Source: an uncultured Sphaerochaeta sp.
GTDB lineage: Bacteria > Spirochaetota > Spirochaetia > Sphaerochaetales > Sphaerochaetaceae
Reading direction: 5' to 3'
Length of the DNA: 64,000 nucleotides
Assembly: GCF_963666015.1 (NCBI RefSeq)
Contig: NZ_OY762555.1
Coordinates: forward strand, 3,100,001 to 3,164,000
This document shows positions 26,064 through 35,026 of this stretch, in pieces. The position numbers and the translations under genes are program-made. The first letter of the stretch is position 1, and the number at the start of each line of letters is the position of its first letter. The notes beneath the pieces were generated by a model, which did no database searches, was not told the origin of the DNA, and saw only the letters and a program-made list of their open reading frames with translations.

Positions 26064-26462
26064 ATGAATAATTTGAACTCAGTACTGTTGGAAGGAAACC
26101 TGGTGAGAGATCCCGAGCGTGTAGAACTTGGGGAGAATACAAGCGCGATGACAAAGTTTGCAATCGCTGTTAACCGGTTCTTTCGTAATGCAAAAGCAGA
26201 AGCCGTGGAGGAGGTGATGTTCATCAACGTTCAGGCATGGGGGACGCTTGGTAAGAACTGCATGATCTATCTACAGAAAGGAAGAGGTGTGAGAGTGGTG
26301 GGAAGACTCCGCCAAGAGCGCTGGACAGACAAGGAGGGAGGGAATCGGGAGCGCATCCTCGTGGTAGCTGAGCATGTTGAGTTCAAGAAAGAGCCAAATT
26401 CCACTCCCAAGGCAGATGAGCGTGAAGAACTTGATGAGATTGACCAGGAGATTGCATTCTGA
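26064..26462 (+). CDS. ssb: Single-stranded DNA-binding protein, accessory copy 3
   Basis: An intact 132-residue SSB, identical to copy 1 except for D-to-E in TDKEGGN and S-to-P in NSTPKADE. It has the OB fold and the acidic tip DQEIAF. DNA identity is also very high but includes scattered third-position changes, so the copies are recent but not brand-new. It sits alone between two carbohydrate operons, away from any replication or competence gene. Function is presumably binding ssDNA during repair, recombination or mobile-element replication. Confidence 0.93.
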   Translation: MNNLNSVLLEGNLVRDPERVELGENTSAMTKFAIAVNRFFRNAKAEAVEEVMFINVQAWGTLGKNCMIYLQKGRGVRVVGRLRQERWTDKEGGNRERILVVAEHVEFKKEPNSTPKADEREELDEIDQEIAF

Positions 26463-26489
26463 GTGTATCGAGCTCACGTTGGATCTTTT

Positions 26490-26516
26490 GCCTCCCCTTG
26501 AAGAGACAGGGGAGGC
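26490..26516 (+). terminator. Hairpin after ssb copy 3
   Basis: GCCTCCCCT / AGGGGAGGC, a fully Watson-Crick 9-bp stem with a 9-nt loop, 27 nt after the stop. In copies 1 and 2 the same stem has a U-G wobble, so the structure is preserved while the sequence drifts. No U-run follows. Confidence 0.6.
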
Positions 26517-26721
26517 TGGTATGAAGGGAGCGGGGATGTGACCATACATTCTGTAATGCTGGCTGGCCAAGGATGCGACTATTTAAAGATAAATAAAGGA
26601 TCAATGTTAGGATTGCTCAGAGATTCTGGAACCTCAAGCATCTGGGTGTATCGAGCGGTCTTGTTGAATTTGCCAAATGTGAGTTGATGCAGAGGAATAT
26701 CAATACAAACATGGTGGTTGT

Positions 26722-28947
26722 TCAGGAGTTATTTTGTTGATGTTGTTGCCTGTACGTGTTGGGAGTACATCCGTTTTCTCTCTTGAACACCTTGTAGAAA
26801 TACGGAGCATCGCTGAATCCAACTGCTGAAACTATCTCGCCAATCTGCATTTTTGTGGTTGCAAGCAGATGACAGGCTGCATTCATTCTCTCCTTATGTA
26901 AGCACTCAATGAATGTCATGCCAGTATTGCGTTTGAACATTTTTCCAAGATATGAGGCATTCATCCCGATTTTCTCTGAGACAGTAATAATGGAGAAATC
27001 TTTCGATGAGTACTCATTTGTAATAATTTCTTGCATTTCTGTTATCAAGGAGGCTTGATGACTGTTCTTGTTCTGGGTGATTAGTTTCTCAGCTTGAAGA
27101 ATGGCAGTTTCAAATTCAACATATAAGGAATCAAGTGTTTCGAAGGAAGAAAGATTGAAGAGAAGCGTGTCCAAGTTAATTGTTTTTTCAATACCATTGT
27201 TACTTTGAAGTTTATGGAGTATCTCATCCAAAGCCACGGCAAGCTGCAATAAATTGATCTGGAAGCTCTTATACGAGCCATTAGAAATACTCATAATTAG
27301 TTCCCTGAGTTCCAAAAGAGCTGTGTCCATATCAAGTTGCAATATATGTTGAGATATGCGTCTGAGAAGATCTTCTGATATAGTACAATCATTTAGCTCA
27401 CGTACATCAATCATTTCAGTGGTCACGATACTCCCAGATTCATAAAGACGTCTGTAAGGAAGTGCTTTTTCAAGTTCTTCATATGCTGAGGCCAGATTCA
27501 AGAAGTCACATTCTCCAGAAATGAAAATACTAGAGATGATTCCAAATTTCTTTGTAATGGCTGAGTTTACATCTTGTAATGAATTCTGTATGGCTTCGAT
27601 TTTGGAATCACCATCTACAACCAAGAAGCATTTTTCAGCATCATCGAAAGCAGTGAGGAGTACTTGAAATCTGGACATCAAAGCAGACGCCGTCTCGCAA
27701 ATATTGTGTTTGAGCATATTGCGGTCTTTTACTCTTTCGTAGGTAAGGGGTACTTCTGAGCAGTATGCATTAATGAAAAAGACAATAAGAAAGACCGAGG
27801 ATCCATCAATATTATCTACCCCTATGGTCCGATACATCGTTTGGATCTCTGTCTCTGTCATCGTACTGGGAGGATGGTTTTCAAAGAACGCTAGAATCTG
27901 TCTACGCTTCTTTTCATACGACAGCTCACACTTCTCTTTTTCCAGATTTGCCAAGGTTTCTCTGTGTACTCTGTTGATTGTGAATATTCGCTTTAAAACC
28001 AAAGCTCCGGCAATCAAGCAAACTGCAAATAAAAGAGACAACAGAAGTATGGAATGGGTGTACTCATTGGTCTGAGTAATCGAGCTCATATCGTTTTCAT
28101 CTGCAATCAAGACAATACTGAGCCTGCTGTTCATCACACTCTGAAAGCATACAATGTATTTTCTAGGATCTGCTTCAAGAACAAAACTATTCTCTTTGGT
28201 TTCTAGGGCCAAAATTACTGTTTCAATAAGTTGGTCCGAATAATTCCATCTGTTACCTGCTACTATCGTATGCCATCCCTTCCGGTCAGTAATCAAGAGC
28301 AATCTGCCGTTGTTCTCGGGAACTGAGCTGATCAATTTTGAAAGGATATCCTGTCTGATGTTAATCATCATAACATTGGACTGTTCATCCTGTTTTAACA
28401 TGTTGTAGCGCATGAAACTGATGAAGGATGCCTTTGATTCAAACGGGTATGTTACATCAATGGTTCTAAATATTGGTTCCATGTTCTTATAGCTCGAATA
28501 GTGTTGCATGAGTTGGAGAGCATTATCATCATAGAAACCTTCTGGGGTATACACAGCCTCTACAGCGTTCGGAGATGCTACATAGACCATGTTTTTATTC
28601 CTATTGTAGACATATATTGAGTCGATAAAGAAATTTGATTCAACATAGGATTCAAGTCGTTGCAGTCCAATATGAAGATCTATCGGGTGAACCGATTCAT
28701 AATTTAGAAGCTTGGATATTTCGGAATCAAAGCTGATGCTGTTAAAAACATTTCTCACAGAGTTCGTTATCGTATCAATGTATAAGACATCACTATCAAG
28801 CGCAATTTTCCCATATGAGAGTAATTGCTTCTCTGTAGTAGTTTCAAACAGATGCAGGAAGCTATACACAGAAACCACCAAAACTATGAGGATGCTTATA
28901 AAAAAGAGTATGAGTAAAATGGAGAACTTGGGATGAACTGATTTCAT
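26722..28947 (-). CDS. Membrane-bound AraC-family regulator with extracellular sensor
   Basis: A 741-residue YesN-like regulator. The first membrane helix is at about residues 7-30, an extracellular Cache-like sensor at about 31-290, and the second helix at about 295-317 (LLLSLLFAVCLIAGALVL). A cytoplasmic linker leads to a C-terminal AraC DNA-binding domain with two helix-turn-helices (FSIITVSEKIGMNASYLGKM and MQIGEIVSAVGFSDAPYFYK). I start at MKSVHPKFS because the reading further upstream (to 29136) runs into the next gene and has no membrane-protein character. It probably senses a sugar and controls the GH59/GH2 locus. Confidence 0.88.
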   Translation of the reverse strand: MKSVHPKFSILLILFFISILIVLVVSVYSFLHLFETTTEKQLLSYGKIALDSDVLYIDTITNSVRNVFNSISFDSEISKLLNYESVHPIDLHIGLQRLESYVESNFFIDSIYVYNRNKNMVYVASPNAVEAVYTPEGFYDDNALQLMQHYSSYKNMEPIFRTIDVTYPFESKASFISFMRYNMLKQDEQSNVMMINIRQDILSKLISSVPENNGRLLLITDRKGWHTIVAGNRWNYSDQLIETVILALETKENSFVLEADPRKYIVCFQSVMNSRLSIVLIADENDMSSITQTNEYTHSILLLSLLFAVCLIAGALVLKRIFTINRVHRETLANLEKEKCELSYEKKRRQILAFFENHPPSTMTETEIQTMYRTIGVDNIDGSSVFLIVFFINAYCSEVPLTYERVKDRNMLKHNICETASALMSRFQVLLTAFDDAEKCFLVVDGDSKIEAIQNSLQDVNSAITKKFGIISSIFISGECDFLNLASAYEELEKALPYRRLYESGSIVTTEMIDVRELNDCTISEDLLRRISQHILQLDMDTALLELRELIMSISNGSYKSFQINLLQLAVALDEILHKLQSNNGIEKTINLDTLLFNLSSFETLDSLYVEFETAILQAEKLITQNKNSHQASLITEMQEIITNEYSSKDFSIITVSEKIGMNASYLGKMFKRNTGMTFIECLHKERMNAACHLLATTKMQIGEIVSAVGFSDAPYFYKVFKRENGCTPNTYRQQHQQNNS

Positions 28948-29017
28948 GGCGTTAGTGTACGATATAACCAGCACATCACCTAGTAGAATCTGGGCAATGT
29001 GCTGGAGATCTCCGGAA

Positions 29018-30547
29018 TCAGCTGATTCCATTCCTCGCATAGTATGCTTCCATCTGTTGTGATACCGAATCCAACAATCTGTCGATACCAGCAGCTTTAA
29101 GCTGTTTCCTATACTCATCGATTGCCGCATCAACATTGTTTACAATACCGATATTGATGGGATACCCATACTGTTGAACGACTTGGTTTACAGCAGCAAG
29201 TTCTGCCTGTACATCTGAGTAGTCGATTGATACAGAACCAAACTTGTTTAGAACTGCAATAGATGATAGCCAATCAACAAGCTCATCGTATCCATCCCAT
29301 ACCCCAGCGTCATTTCTCATAAGGCTTTTTGCACGCATCGCATATTGGGCACCACTCATACTGTGGTTGTTTACGGTTGAAGGATCTACTCCCACAGCAG
29401 GTTTAATTATATTCCCTTCCTCTGTAAGAGAGAAATGAAGGCCTTCGATACCGTACATCCAAAGATCAAAGAGTTCTTGGTCGGTCTTGATTATCTCAAG
29501 AATCCTCAACGCTCTTTCCGCATTGGGGGAAGAAGTAGGAATAGCATATCCGTTCTCTGTTACAGGGTTTACATATGAGTAACCGGTAAGATTTGTGAAA
29601 CTCCAGTATGCACATTCTGATTCAGGAAGTTTTGCTGCCATGTATCCCATCATGTTTTTAGCACCATCGGCATTGGCTTGTGTAATTGCGCTCGTCCCCA
29701 CTTGGATACTACTCCATGGATCCATCGTACTTGAGAGTGCGTTGCTGCTCCAGTATCGTTTTCCTGCCCAATCCTTCATCTTGTGTGCCCATTCTACATA
29801 CTCGTCAGTGAACGGATAGGCGATGATATTATGAATGTCATCATAATTTTTGACCATGATAATGGAAGTGTTTGACCCAGCAATTGACTCAAATCCATAA
29901 TTGGCCTTGAATAACTGGAACATTGTTTGTTCCGGATTTCCATCAATGACACGTAGGTTGCTTTCGTTTGCAGCAATTGCATCAGCATATTTCTCAAATG
30001 ATTCAATACTTGTAATTTCAGCAAGTCCGTATTTCTTTGCAAGGTCCAGACGGTAGAAGATACCATTCTGTGCAAAATTTGACTCGTATGAAGGAATCAT
30101 GAAGAGCTTGCCGTCTACTTTAACCTGTGCAAGCTGCCCTTCAGTAAAATAACTGTGGACAGTCGGCATATATTTCCCAAATAGGTTGGTGACATCCATA
30201 AATGCCCCATCCGCCGCATACAAGCTATACAAGTTTGGATTGACATACATCAGATCTGCAGGTTCACCGGTTGTCAAAATCAGTTGATATTGGTTTCTGT
30301 AATTATCCCAACCAAGGCATGTAACATTTATGGTTGTATTGTATCGTTCTTTGAGCATCTCATTGAACTTGGTCATTACCTTTTCCGTATCTTTACCTGA
30401 TGATCCGGAGCTGTACATAATCAATTCAACGTAGTCTTCAAATGGATTCTCACTGCCAGCCTTAGTTGACCCTGTTTCCTCGGTTCCTCTTGCAAATAAT
30501 GACAATGCAAGGAAAAGAACTAGTAATACTACAAGTGCCTTTTTCAT
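29018..30547 (-). CDS. Extracellular solute-binding protein (LplA-type)
   Basis: A 509-residue binding protein of the large LplA/YtcQ class, the usual partner of LplB/LplC-type permeases. The leader MKKALVVLLVLFLALSLFA is followed by RGTEETGS without an obvious lipobox cysteine. ELIMYSSGSSGKDTEKVM and TTGEPADLMYVNPNLYSLYA are the fold hallmarks. GGAGG precedes the ATG. It lies between the GH59 gene (50 bp upstream) and the AraC-type regulator, and is the only binding protein in the cluster, so it must serve the divergent permeases at 33.1-35.0 kb. The ligand is unknown. Confidence 0.9.
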   Translation of the reverse strand: MKKALVVLLVLFLALSLFARGTEETGSTKAGSENPFEDYVELIMYSSGSSGKDTEKVMTKFNEMLKERYNTTINVTCLGWDNYRNQYQLILTTGEPADLMYVNPNLYSLYAADGAFMDVTNLFGKYMPTVHSYFTEGQLAQVKVDGKLFMIPSYESNFAQNGIFYRLDLAKKYGLAEITSIESFEKYADAIAANESNLRVIDGNPEQTMFQLFKANYGFESIAGSNTSIIMVKNYDDIHNIIAYPFTDEYVEWAHKMKDWAGKRYWSSNALSSTMDPWSSIQVGTSAITQANADGAKNMMGYMAAKLPESECAYWSFTNLTGYSYVNPVTENGYAIPTSSPNAERALRILEIIKTDQELFDLWMYGIEGLHFSLTEEGNIIKPAVGVDPSTVNNHSMSGAQYAMRAKSLMRNDAGVWDGYDELVDWLSSIAVLNKFGSVSIDYSDVQAELAAVNQVVQQYGYPINIGIVNNVDAAIDEYRKQLKAAGIDRLLDSVSQQMEAYYARNGIS

Positions 30548-30597
30548 AATTCCTCCAATATTTTTGTTGTACCCAATTTAGGGGCACAATAGAATCC

Positions 30598-32868
30598 TTA
30601 ATCAGTGAATGTCATCAGATCCCCACTTGTCTCGACAGCATTGACACTGAGGCGAGAACCCATGGAATCTTCGTGTTGTTCGCCCAGTACCATCATCTTG
30701 AATCGATGTTGTCCGTGGGGAAGATTGAAAACTGAGAATAGAGATTTTCTGTACTTCCTTGAAGAGCAGAAGGCATCAATGGTTGAGACCTTCTTTCCAT
30801 CAATATAGACCTCAGCCCGTCCTGACTCGTTGTCGAGAACACCTATGATGCTTAAAGAAGTCCCTCTAAATATAAAATCTATTTCGCTTCCTCTTTCCGA
30901 TGATGCTAGTAATGTACGGTAGTAGTTGTCTGAATCATTGCCGACTTTCTCCCAATTCCCTGAAAGCGTTATTGAATAGTCAAGAATTGAGTATCGATTG
31001 CAGGAATCTGGAAGATTTTCAATTGGGGTAACCTCAAGATTATCATATCTGACATGAGAATATGCACTGCCGATGACAATGTTTCCACTTGGTATCTCTT
31101 CATGTTCAATGGAGTCAAGTAAAACTCCGTTATAGTAAGCACTTATAACTTTTTGTTCGCAATGCAATGCAAGACTATTCCATGAGCCAAGAGAGAAGTC
31201 CTGGGTCCTCCCCGAGGAGAGGACAATCTGACCACAGGAGAGAAACCATCTGCCATCATAGAATAATCGTACATTATAGCATTCAGGTATTTCACATACT
31301 GCGGAGGCATGATTGCAACGGGCCCCGAGCAAAGCATACCCTTCATAATTACGTTCAGGCATCTGTTCCATATTGAAATCTATGCTTACGGCATAATTAG
31401 ACAATTCTTGCCCTCCAAGGATTGTGTATGGTAACGGGGTAGGCCTTCTTTCCCAGTCTTGTGGCCTCATCGAGTTAGTCAATACCTGTTTAAGACACTT
31501 TCCTCCGTTTCTGCCCCCTGCACAGATTTCAAAGGCTCCTGCTTGGTCGATGGTATATCGTGGTTGCTTTCCTATTTCATAAGTGTTGAAGTCATCGAGA
31601 TAAGGAAGGGGGAATTTTGTTTCTTCTGGTATTTTGAATTTTGCACAACCTTTTTGCTGCCCGCTGGTAGTAGTCAGTGTGTAGATGGATAGTGGTTCAA
31701 GCGTAATACATAGAGCATCATGAGTGATAGCTAAAGGATCAATTTCACAGAATTGTTCTTTTTCATTCGTTTTCCATACCTTAACATATGATACAACCAC
31801 GTCTTTAAAGGTAATTGTTACTTGCTGTATGGATTTGCTTCTGTTAAGCAGTATGATGCTGATATCCTTTGTATTTGGATGTTGCAAGGCCAAACAACTG
31901 CAATGAGGCGAGTCAATGCATGCACTGTCAATGAACACCCAACCAGGGTGAATAAATTGGGTGAAATGTGCGACAACCCAAAGGCCAGCTTGGACCACAA
32001 AATGGCCTGTCCAGGGGTTTGCTGCCAATAAAATACTTTTGCACGTGTATGGAACATTATCATAGATTGCTTCAATTACAGGGTGCATCACATATTGCAC
32101 CATCTTTCCCGATGCATAGGATCGGATGATCTTGTATGCCATATCCAATGCAAAGGAAAAAGAATTTCGAAAAGGAGCAATATCTTCACTGTTGTAAATA
32201 GGGAGACCACACTCTTTTGCATACTGTGGGCTATCCTGTTTGTAGTGTCGAGTAAGTGCAGATATGCTCTTCCTGACATCGGGGTGCCCCTTGATGATTG
32301 GTACGATATTCCAATCCTCTGTGCTGTCAGCCCCAGATAATTTCACATGTGCATATCCATCTCGATCCAAGCCAGGTCTCAATACATTGACTACCCAATC
32401 TAAGCTATAGGCTCCTTCGTTTTCATCAGGAGCAAGATAATCGAAATCAAGGGAGTAAACACTCCTTGCTCCCTGCAGAAACTTTAGGTAATACTGATAC
32501 TTCTTGTCCTTGTCGGTTACCCAAGCGGGAGTTCCCCAGCGTATTGCATCTAGGAAAATAGCTTCATTTCTCTTTTTGGCTTCTTTGGCTAGCCATAATC
32601 CAACACCACGAGTTATGTCAAAATCTGTTTCTGAACGCATGTGACTTGGTTCAGTCCCGCATGTCCCATTCGCATCTGACCCTATCTCAACTTTCAATGT
32701 CTGGAGACTGGCTCCAAAATTTGGAGCAAAGAGAAAATCTAGTATGTCCTCCTGTTGATTTTTTGGATATTCGTGCAGAAGTTTGGTCATCCCATTGCTG
32801 GTAACTCCTCCAATTCCCTCAAATATACGGCCTAATGTATTGCTATCAACAGTAAGATGAATAGACAT
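30598..32868 (-). CDS. GH59 galactosylceramidase-like glycoside hydrolase
   Basis: A 756-residue protein aligned by eye with animal galactocerebrosidase (GALC). FEGIGGVTSNGMTKLL, LDFLFAPNFGASLQTLKVEIG and GTCGTEPSHMR near the N-terminus, and NPWTGHFVV...FTQFIHPGW in the middle, match GALC. The acid/base candidate is E151 (NEGAY, for GALC NERSY) and the nucleophile E228 (NSEDIAPF, for SSEDFS). They are 77 residues apart, against 76 in GALC. C-terminal beta-sandwich/lectin-like domains follow. No signal peptide is visible, so it likely acts in the cytoplasm on an imported beta-galactoside. A GAGAGGG site 7 nt before the second ATG decides the start. Confidence 0.82.
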   Translation of the reverse strand: MSIHLTVDSNTLGRIFEGIGGVTSNGMTKLLHEYPKNQQEDILDFLFAPNFGASLQTLKVEIGSDANGTCGTEPSHMRSETDFDITRGVGLWLAKEAKKRNEAIFLDAIRWGTPAWVTDKDKKYQYYLKFLQGARSVYSLDFDYLAPDENEGAYSLDWVVNVLRPGLDRDGYAHVKLSGADSTEDWNIVPIIKGHPDVRKSISALTRHYKQDSPQYAKECGLPIYNSEDIAPFRNSFSFALDMAYKIIRSYASGKMVQYVMHPVIEAIYDNVPYTCKSILLAANPWTGHFVVQAGLWVVAHFTQFIHPGWVFIDSACIDSPHCSCLALQHPNTKDISIILLNRSKSIQQVTITFKDVVVSYVKVWKTNEKEQFCEIDPLAITHDALCITLEPLSIYTLTTTSGQQKGCAKFKIPEETKFPLPYLDDFNTYEIGKQPRYTIDQAGAFEICAGGRNGGKCLKQVLTNSMRPQDWERRPTPLPYTILGGQELSNYAVSIDFNMEQMPERNYEGYALLGARCNHASAVCEIPECYNVRLFYDGRWFLSCGQIVLSSGRTQDFSLGSWNSLALHCEQKVISAYYNGVLLDSIEHEEIPSGNIVIGSAYSHVRYDNLEVTPIENLPDSCNRYSILDYSITLSGNWEKVGNDSDNYYRTLLASSERGSEIDFIFRGTSLSIIGVLDNESGRAEVYIDGKKVSTIDAFCSSRKYRKSLFSVFNLPHGQHRFKMMVLGEQHEDSMGSRLSVNAVETSGDLMTFTD

Positions 32869-33133
32869 GATGCACCCTCTCATAACGTAACAAAATTCTT
32901 GTTTGTAGCATATGCGCGCCGTTTCTGTGTTGTCTATTTGAAATTGGAGACATTATTGGACAAATTGGACCAATTCTAAATAATTCATTATGATGAAACA
33001 AAAAATAAAATTTTGTAATGTCTCTAAAAGACATACATCACTCATATTTCAAATTGAAATCGAATACCATACGGTTAAACTATATCTATAGATTTTCTCA
33101 TGAATAATTCTTGATTACCTTGGAGGTTCCTGT
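32869..33133. promoter_or_regulatory. Divergent control region of the GH59/GH2 locus
   Basis: AT-rich intergenic region between divergent operons. It contains a perfect 15-bp palindrome ATTTCAAATTGAAAT at 33046-33060, a related TTTGAAATTGG half-site near 32936-32948, and a short TGTCT-ctaaa-AGACA inverted repeat at 33019-33033. These are candidate sites for the AraC-type regulator. Promoter boxes are not clear enough to call. Confidence 0.4.
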
Positions 33134-34084
33134 ATGAAAGAGATCTCTCTAGCTACACGAACTTTGGAAAAGAACCGTCTATACCATCAGATTGTTCGTA
33201 ACAAAGTACTGTGGCTTATGCTCATTCCTGTTTTTGCATACTTTATTCTTTTCTCTTATATCCCGATGGTGGGTATCTGGCTTGCATTTACAAAGTTTGA
33301 TTTCAGACTTGGTTTTTTTAAAAGTCCGTTTGTAGGACTGAAAAATTTTCAGTATCTGTTCAGAAGTGGAATATTTTCCAGATTATTAACCAACACGGTT
33401 CTTTATAATCTCGCATTTCTTTTTGCTGGTAACGTAGCCCAAATTGTTACGGCAATTTTCCTAGGGGACTTGAAGAGTAAGCGATTTGTGAAAATCAGTC
33501 AGTCAGTCATTTTTCTTCCATATTTCATATCTTGGGTTCTGGTAGGGCTTTTTTCCTACGCTCTTTTCAATATAGATAACGGAGTTATCAATACGATTTT
33601 GAGAAGTCAGGGCTTGGTTGAGTATAACTTCTATTTACACCCGGAAGCTTGGCCTTTCATTATCGTGGTCATCCAAGTATGGAAAGGGTTGGGATATGGG
33701 AGTGTTGTATATCTTTCTGTCATCAGTGGTATTGATCAAGAGATATATGAGTCCGCTCGTATTGATGGAGCCTCAAAATGGCAACAGATATTACATATCA
33801 CACTTCCTATGATCAAACCAACATTTGTGTTGCTTGTTATGTTCAACTTGGGGAGCATTCTGAAAGGTCAATTCCAGTTGTTTTATCAATTAGTAGGGAG
33901 TAACGGACTTCTCTACAATGCAACGGATATTATCGATACCTATGTTTACAGGTCCTTGATGGTAAATTTTGATATTGGTATGGGCTCTGCAGCAGGCGTA
34001 TTTCAATCTGTTTTTGGATGCATATTGGTCCTTACAGTTAATGGTCTGGTTAAGCATTTCAATGAAGATTTGGCTTTGTTTTAA
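33134..34084 (+). CDS. ABC transporter permease, LplB type
   Basis: A 316-residue permease with six predicted membrane helices. The early segment VLWLMLIPVFAYFILFSYIPM and the EAA loop IDQEIYESARIDGASKWQQIL are typical of LplB. Strong TTGGAGG upstream. It pairs with the LplC-type gene 11 bp downstream and, by inference, with the binding protein on the other strand at 29.0 kb. No ATPase is encoded in the cluster, so a shared ATPase must energise it. Confidence 0.92.
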   Translation: MKEISLATRTLEKNRLYHQIVRNKVLWLMLIPVFAYFILFSYIPMVGIWLAFTKFDFRLGFFKSPFVGLKNFQYLFRSGIFSRLLTNTVLYNLAFLFAGNVAQIVTAIFLGDLKSKRFVKISQSVIFLPYFISWVLVGLFSYALFNIDNGVINTILRSQGLVEYNFYLHPEAWPFIIVVIQVWKGLGYGSVVYLSVISGIDQEIYESARIDGASKWQQILHITLPMIKPTFVLLVMFNLGSILKGQFQLFYQLVGSNGLLYNATDIIDTYVYRSLMVNFDIGMGSAAGVFQSVFGCILVLTVNGLVKHFNEDLALF

Positions 34085-34095
34085 GAGGAGAAGCA

Positions 34096-35007
34096 ATGAA
34101 AACCACTACCAGTACATTACAAATCAAGCCTGATCATGGGACAAGAACATTTACCATCATCGGCTATAGTTTGATATCGATCATTACAATTCTCTGTTTT
34201 ATCCCTTTTTGGTTGATTGTTGTTGCGAGTATCTCAGATGAACAGACTGTTTTGAGAGAGGGTTTTAAACTCTGGCCTACGGTTGTTTCGTTTGATGCAT
34301 ATCGTTCAATATTCCAAGGTTTCAAGAGCCTGATACAATCATATCTTGTTACTATATTTATAACTGTGTTTGGTACCTTAGCTTCCCTGTTGCTTACTTC
34401 TATGACAGGGTATGTTTTAATACGTCAGGATTTTACTGAGCGAAACAAAGTTTCCTTCTTTATCTATTTTACAACTCTGTTCAGTGGAGGAGTGATACCT
34501 TCATATATTCTCTTTGTGAAGTATCTAGAGATCAAGAATTCATTATGGGCGTTGGTTCTTCCTTGTCTACTCAGTCCATGGAATATTTTTTTAATGAGGA
34601 ATTTCATGAAATCCATCCCGTACAGCCTTGTAGAAGCGTCTAAAATCGATGGGGCAAACGATTGGCAGATATATGAGAAAGTAATGCTTCCTCTTAGTAA
34701 AGCAGGGCTTGCTACCGTTGGGCTCTTTATTGCCCTGAACTACTGGAATGATTGGTATCATGCCAGTCTCTATATTACGAAAGAGAACCTTTATCCATTA
34801 CAATACTTGCTGTATAGGATGCTCTCAAATGCAGAATACATGAAACAAGCTGCGGCGGCAGGAGTTTTACTTGATTCTGAGGTTTTGCCCAGTGAGACAC
34901 TTAAGATGGCAACAGCACTTGTTGTTACCGGACCGATTCTCCTGTTGTATCCCTTTGTGCAGAAGTATTTTGTAAAAGGTATTATGATTGGAAGTGTCAA
35001 GGGTTGA
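34096..35007 (+). CDS. ABC transporter permease, LplC type
   Basis: A 303-residue partner permease. After a polar N-terminus the first helix is about residues 20-42. The EAA loop is YSLVEASKIDGANDWQIYEKV, and the C-terminus VKGIMIGSVKG is the standard LplC/YtcP ending. AAGAGGAG precedes the ATG. It is followed 19 bp later by the GH2 gene in the same operon. Confidence 0.92.
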   Translation: MKTTTSTLQIKPDHGTRTFTIIGYSLISIITILCFIPFWLIVVASISDEQTVLREGFKLWPTVVSFDAYRSIFQGFKSLIQSYLVTIFITVFGTLASLLLTSMTGYVLIRQDFTERNKVSFFIYFTTLFSGGVIPSYILFVKYLEIKNSLWALVLPCLLSPWNIFLMRNFMKSIPYSLVEASKIDGANDWQIYEKVMLPLSKAGLATVGLFIALNYWNDWYHASLYITKENLYPLQYLLYRMLSNAEYMKQAAAAGVLLDSEVLPSETLKMATALVVTGPILLLYPFVQKYFVKGIMIGSVKG

Positions 35008-35026
35008 TTTGCAAGGAGGAAAACAG

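Noticed and set aside
28948..29136. N-terminal extension of the AraC-type regulator by 63 residues
   Set aside because: It overlaps the end of the binding-protein gene, lacks a ribosome site, and the membrane helix expected at the start begins at the 28947 methionine.
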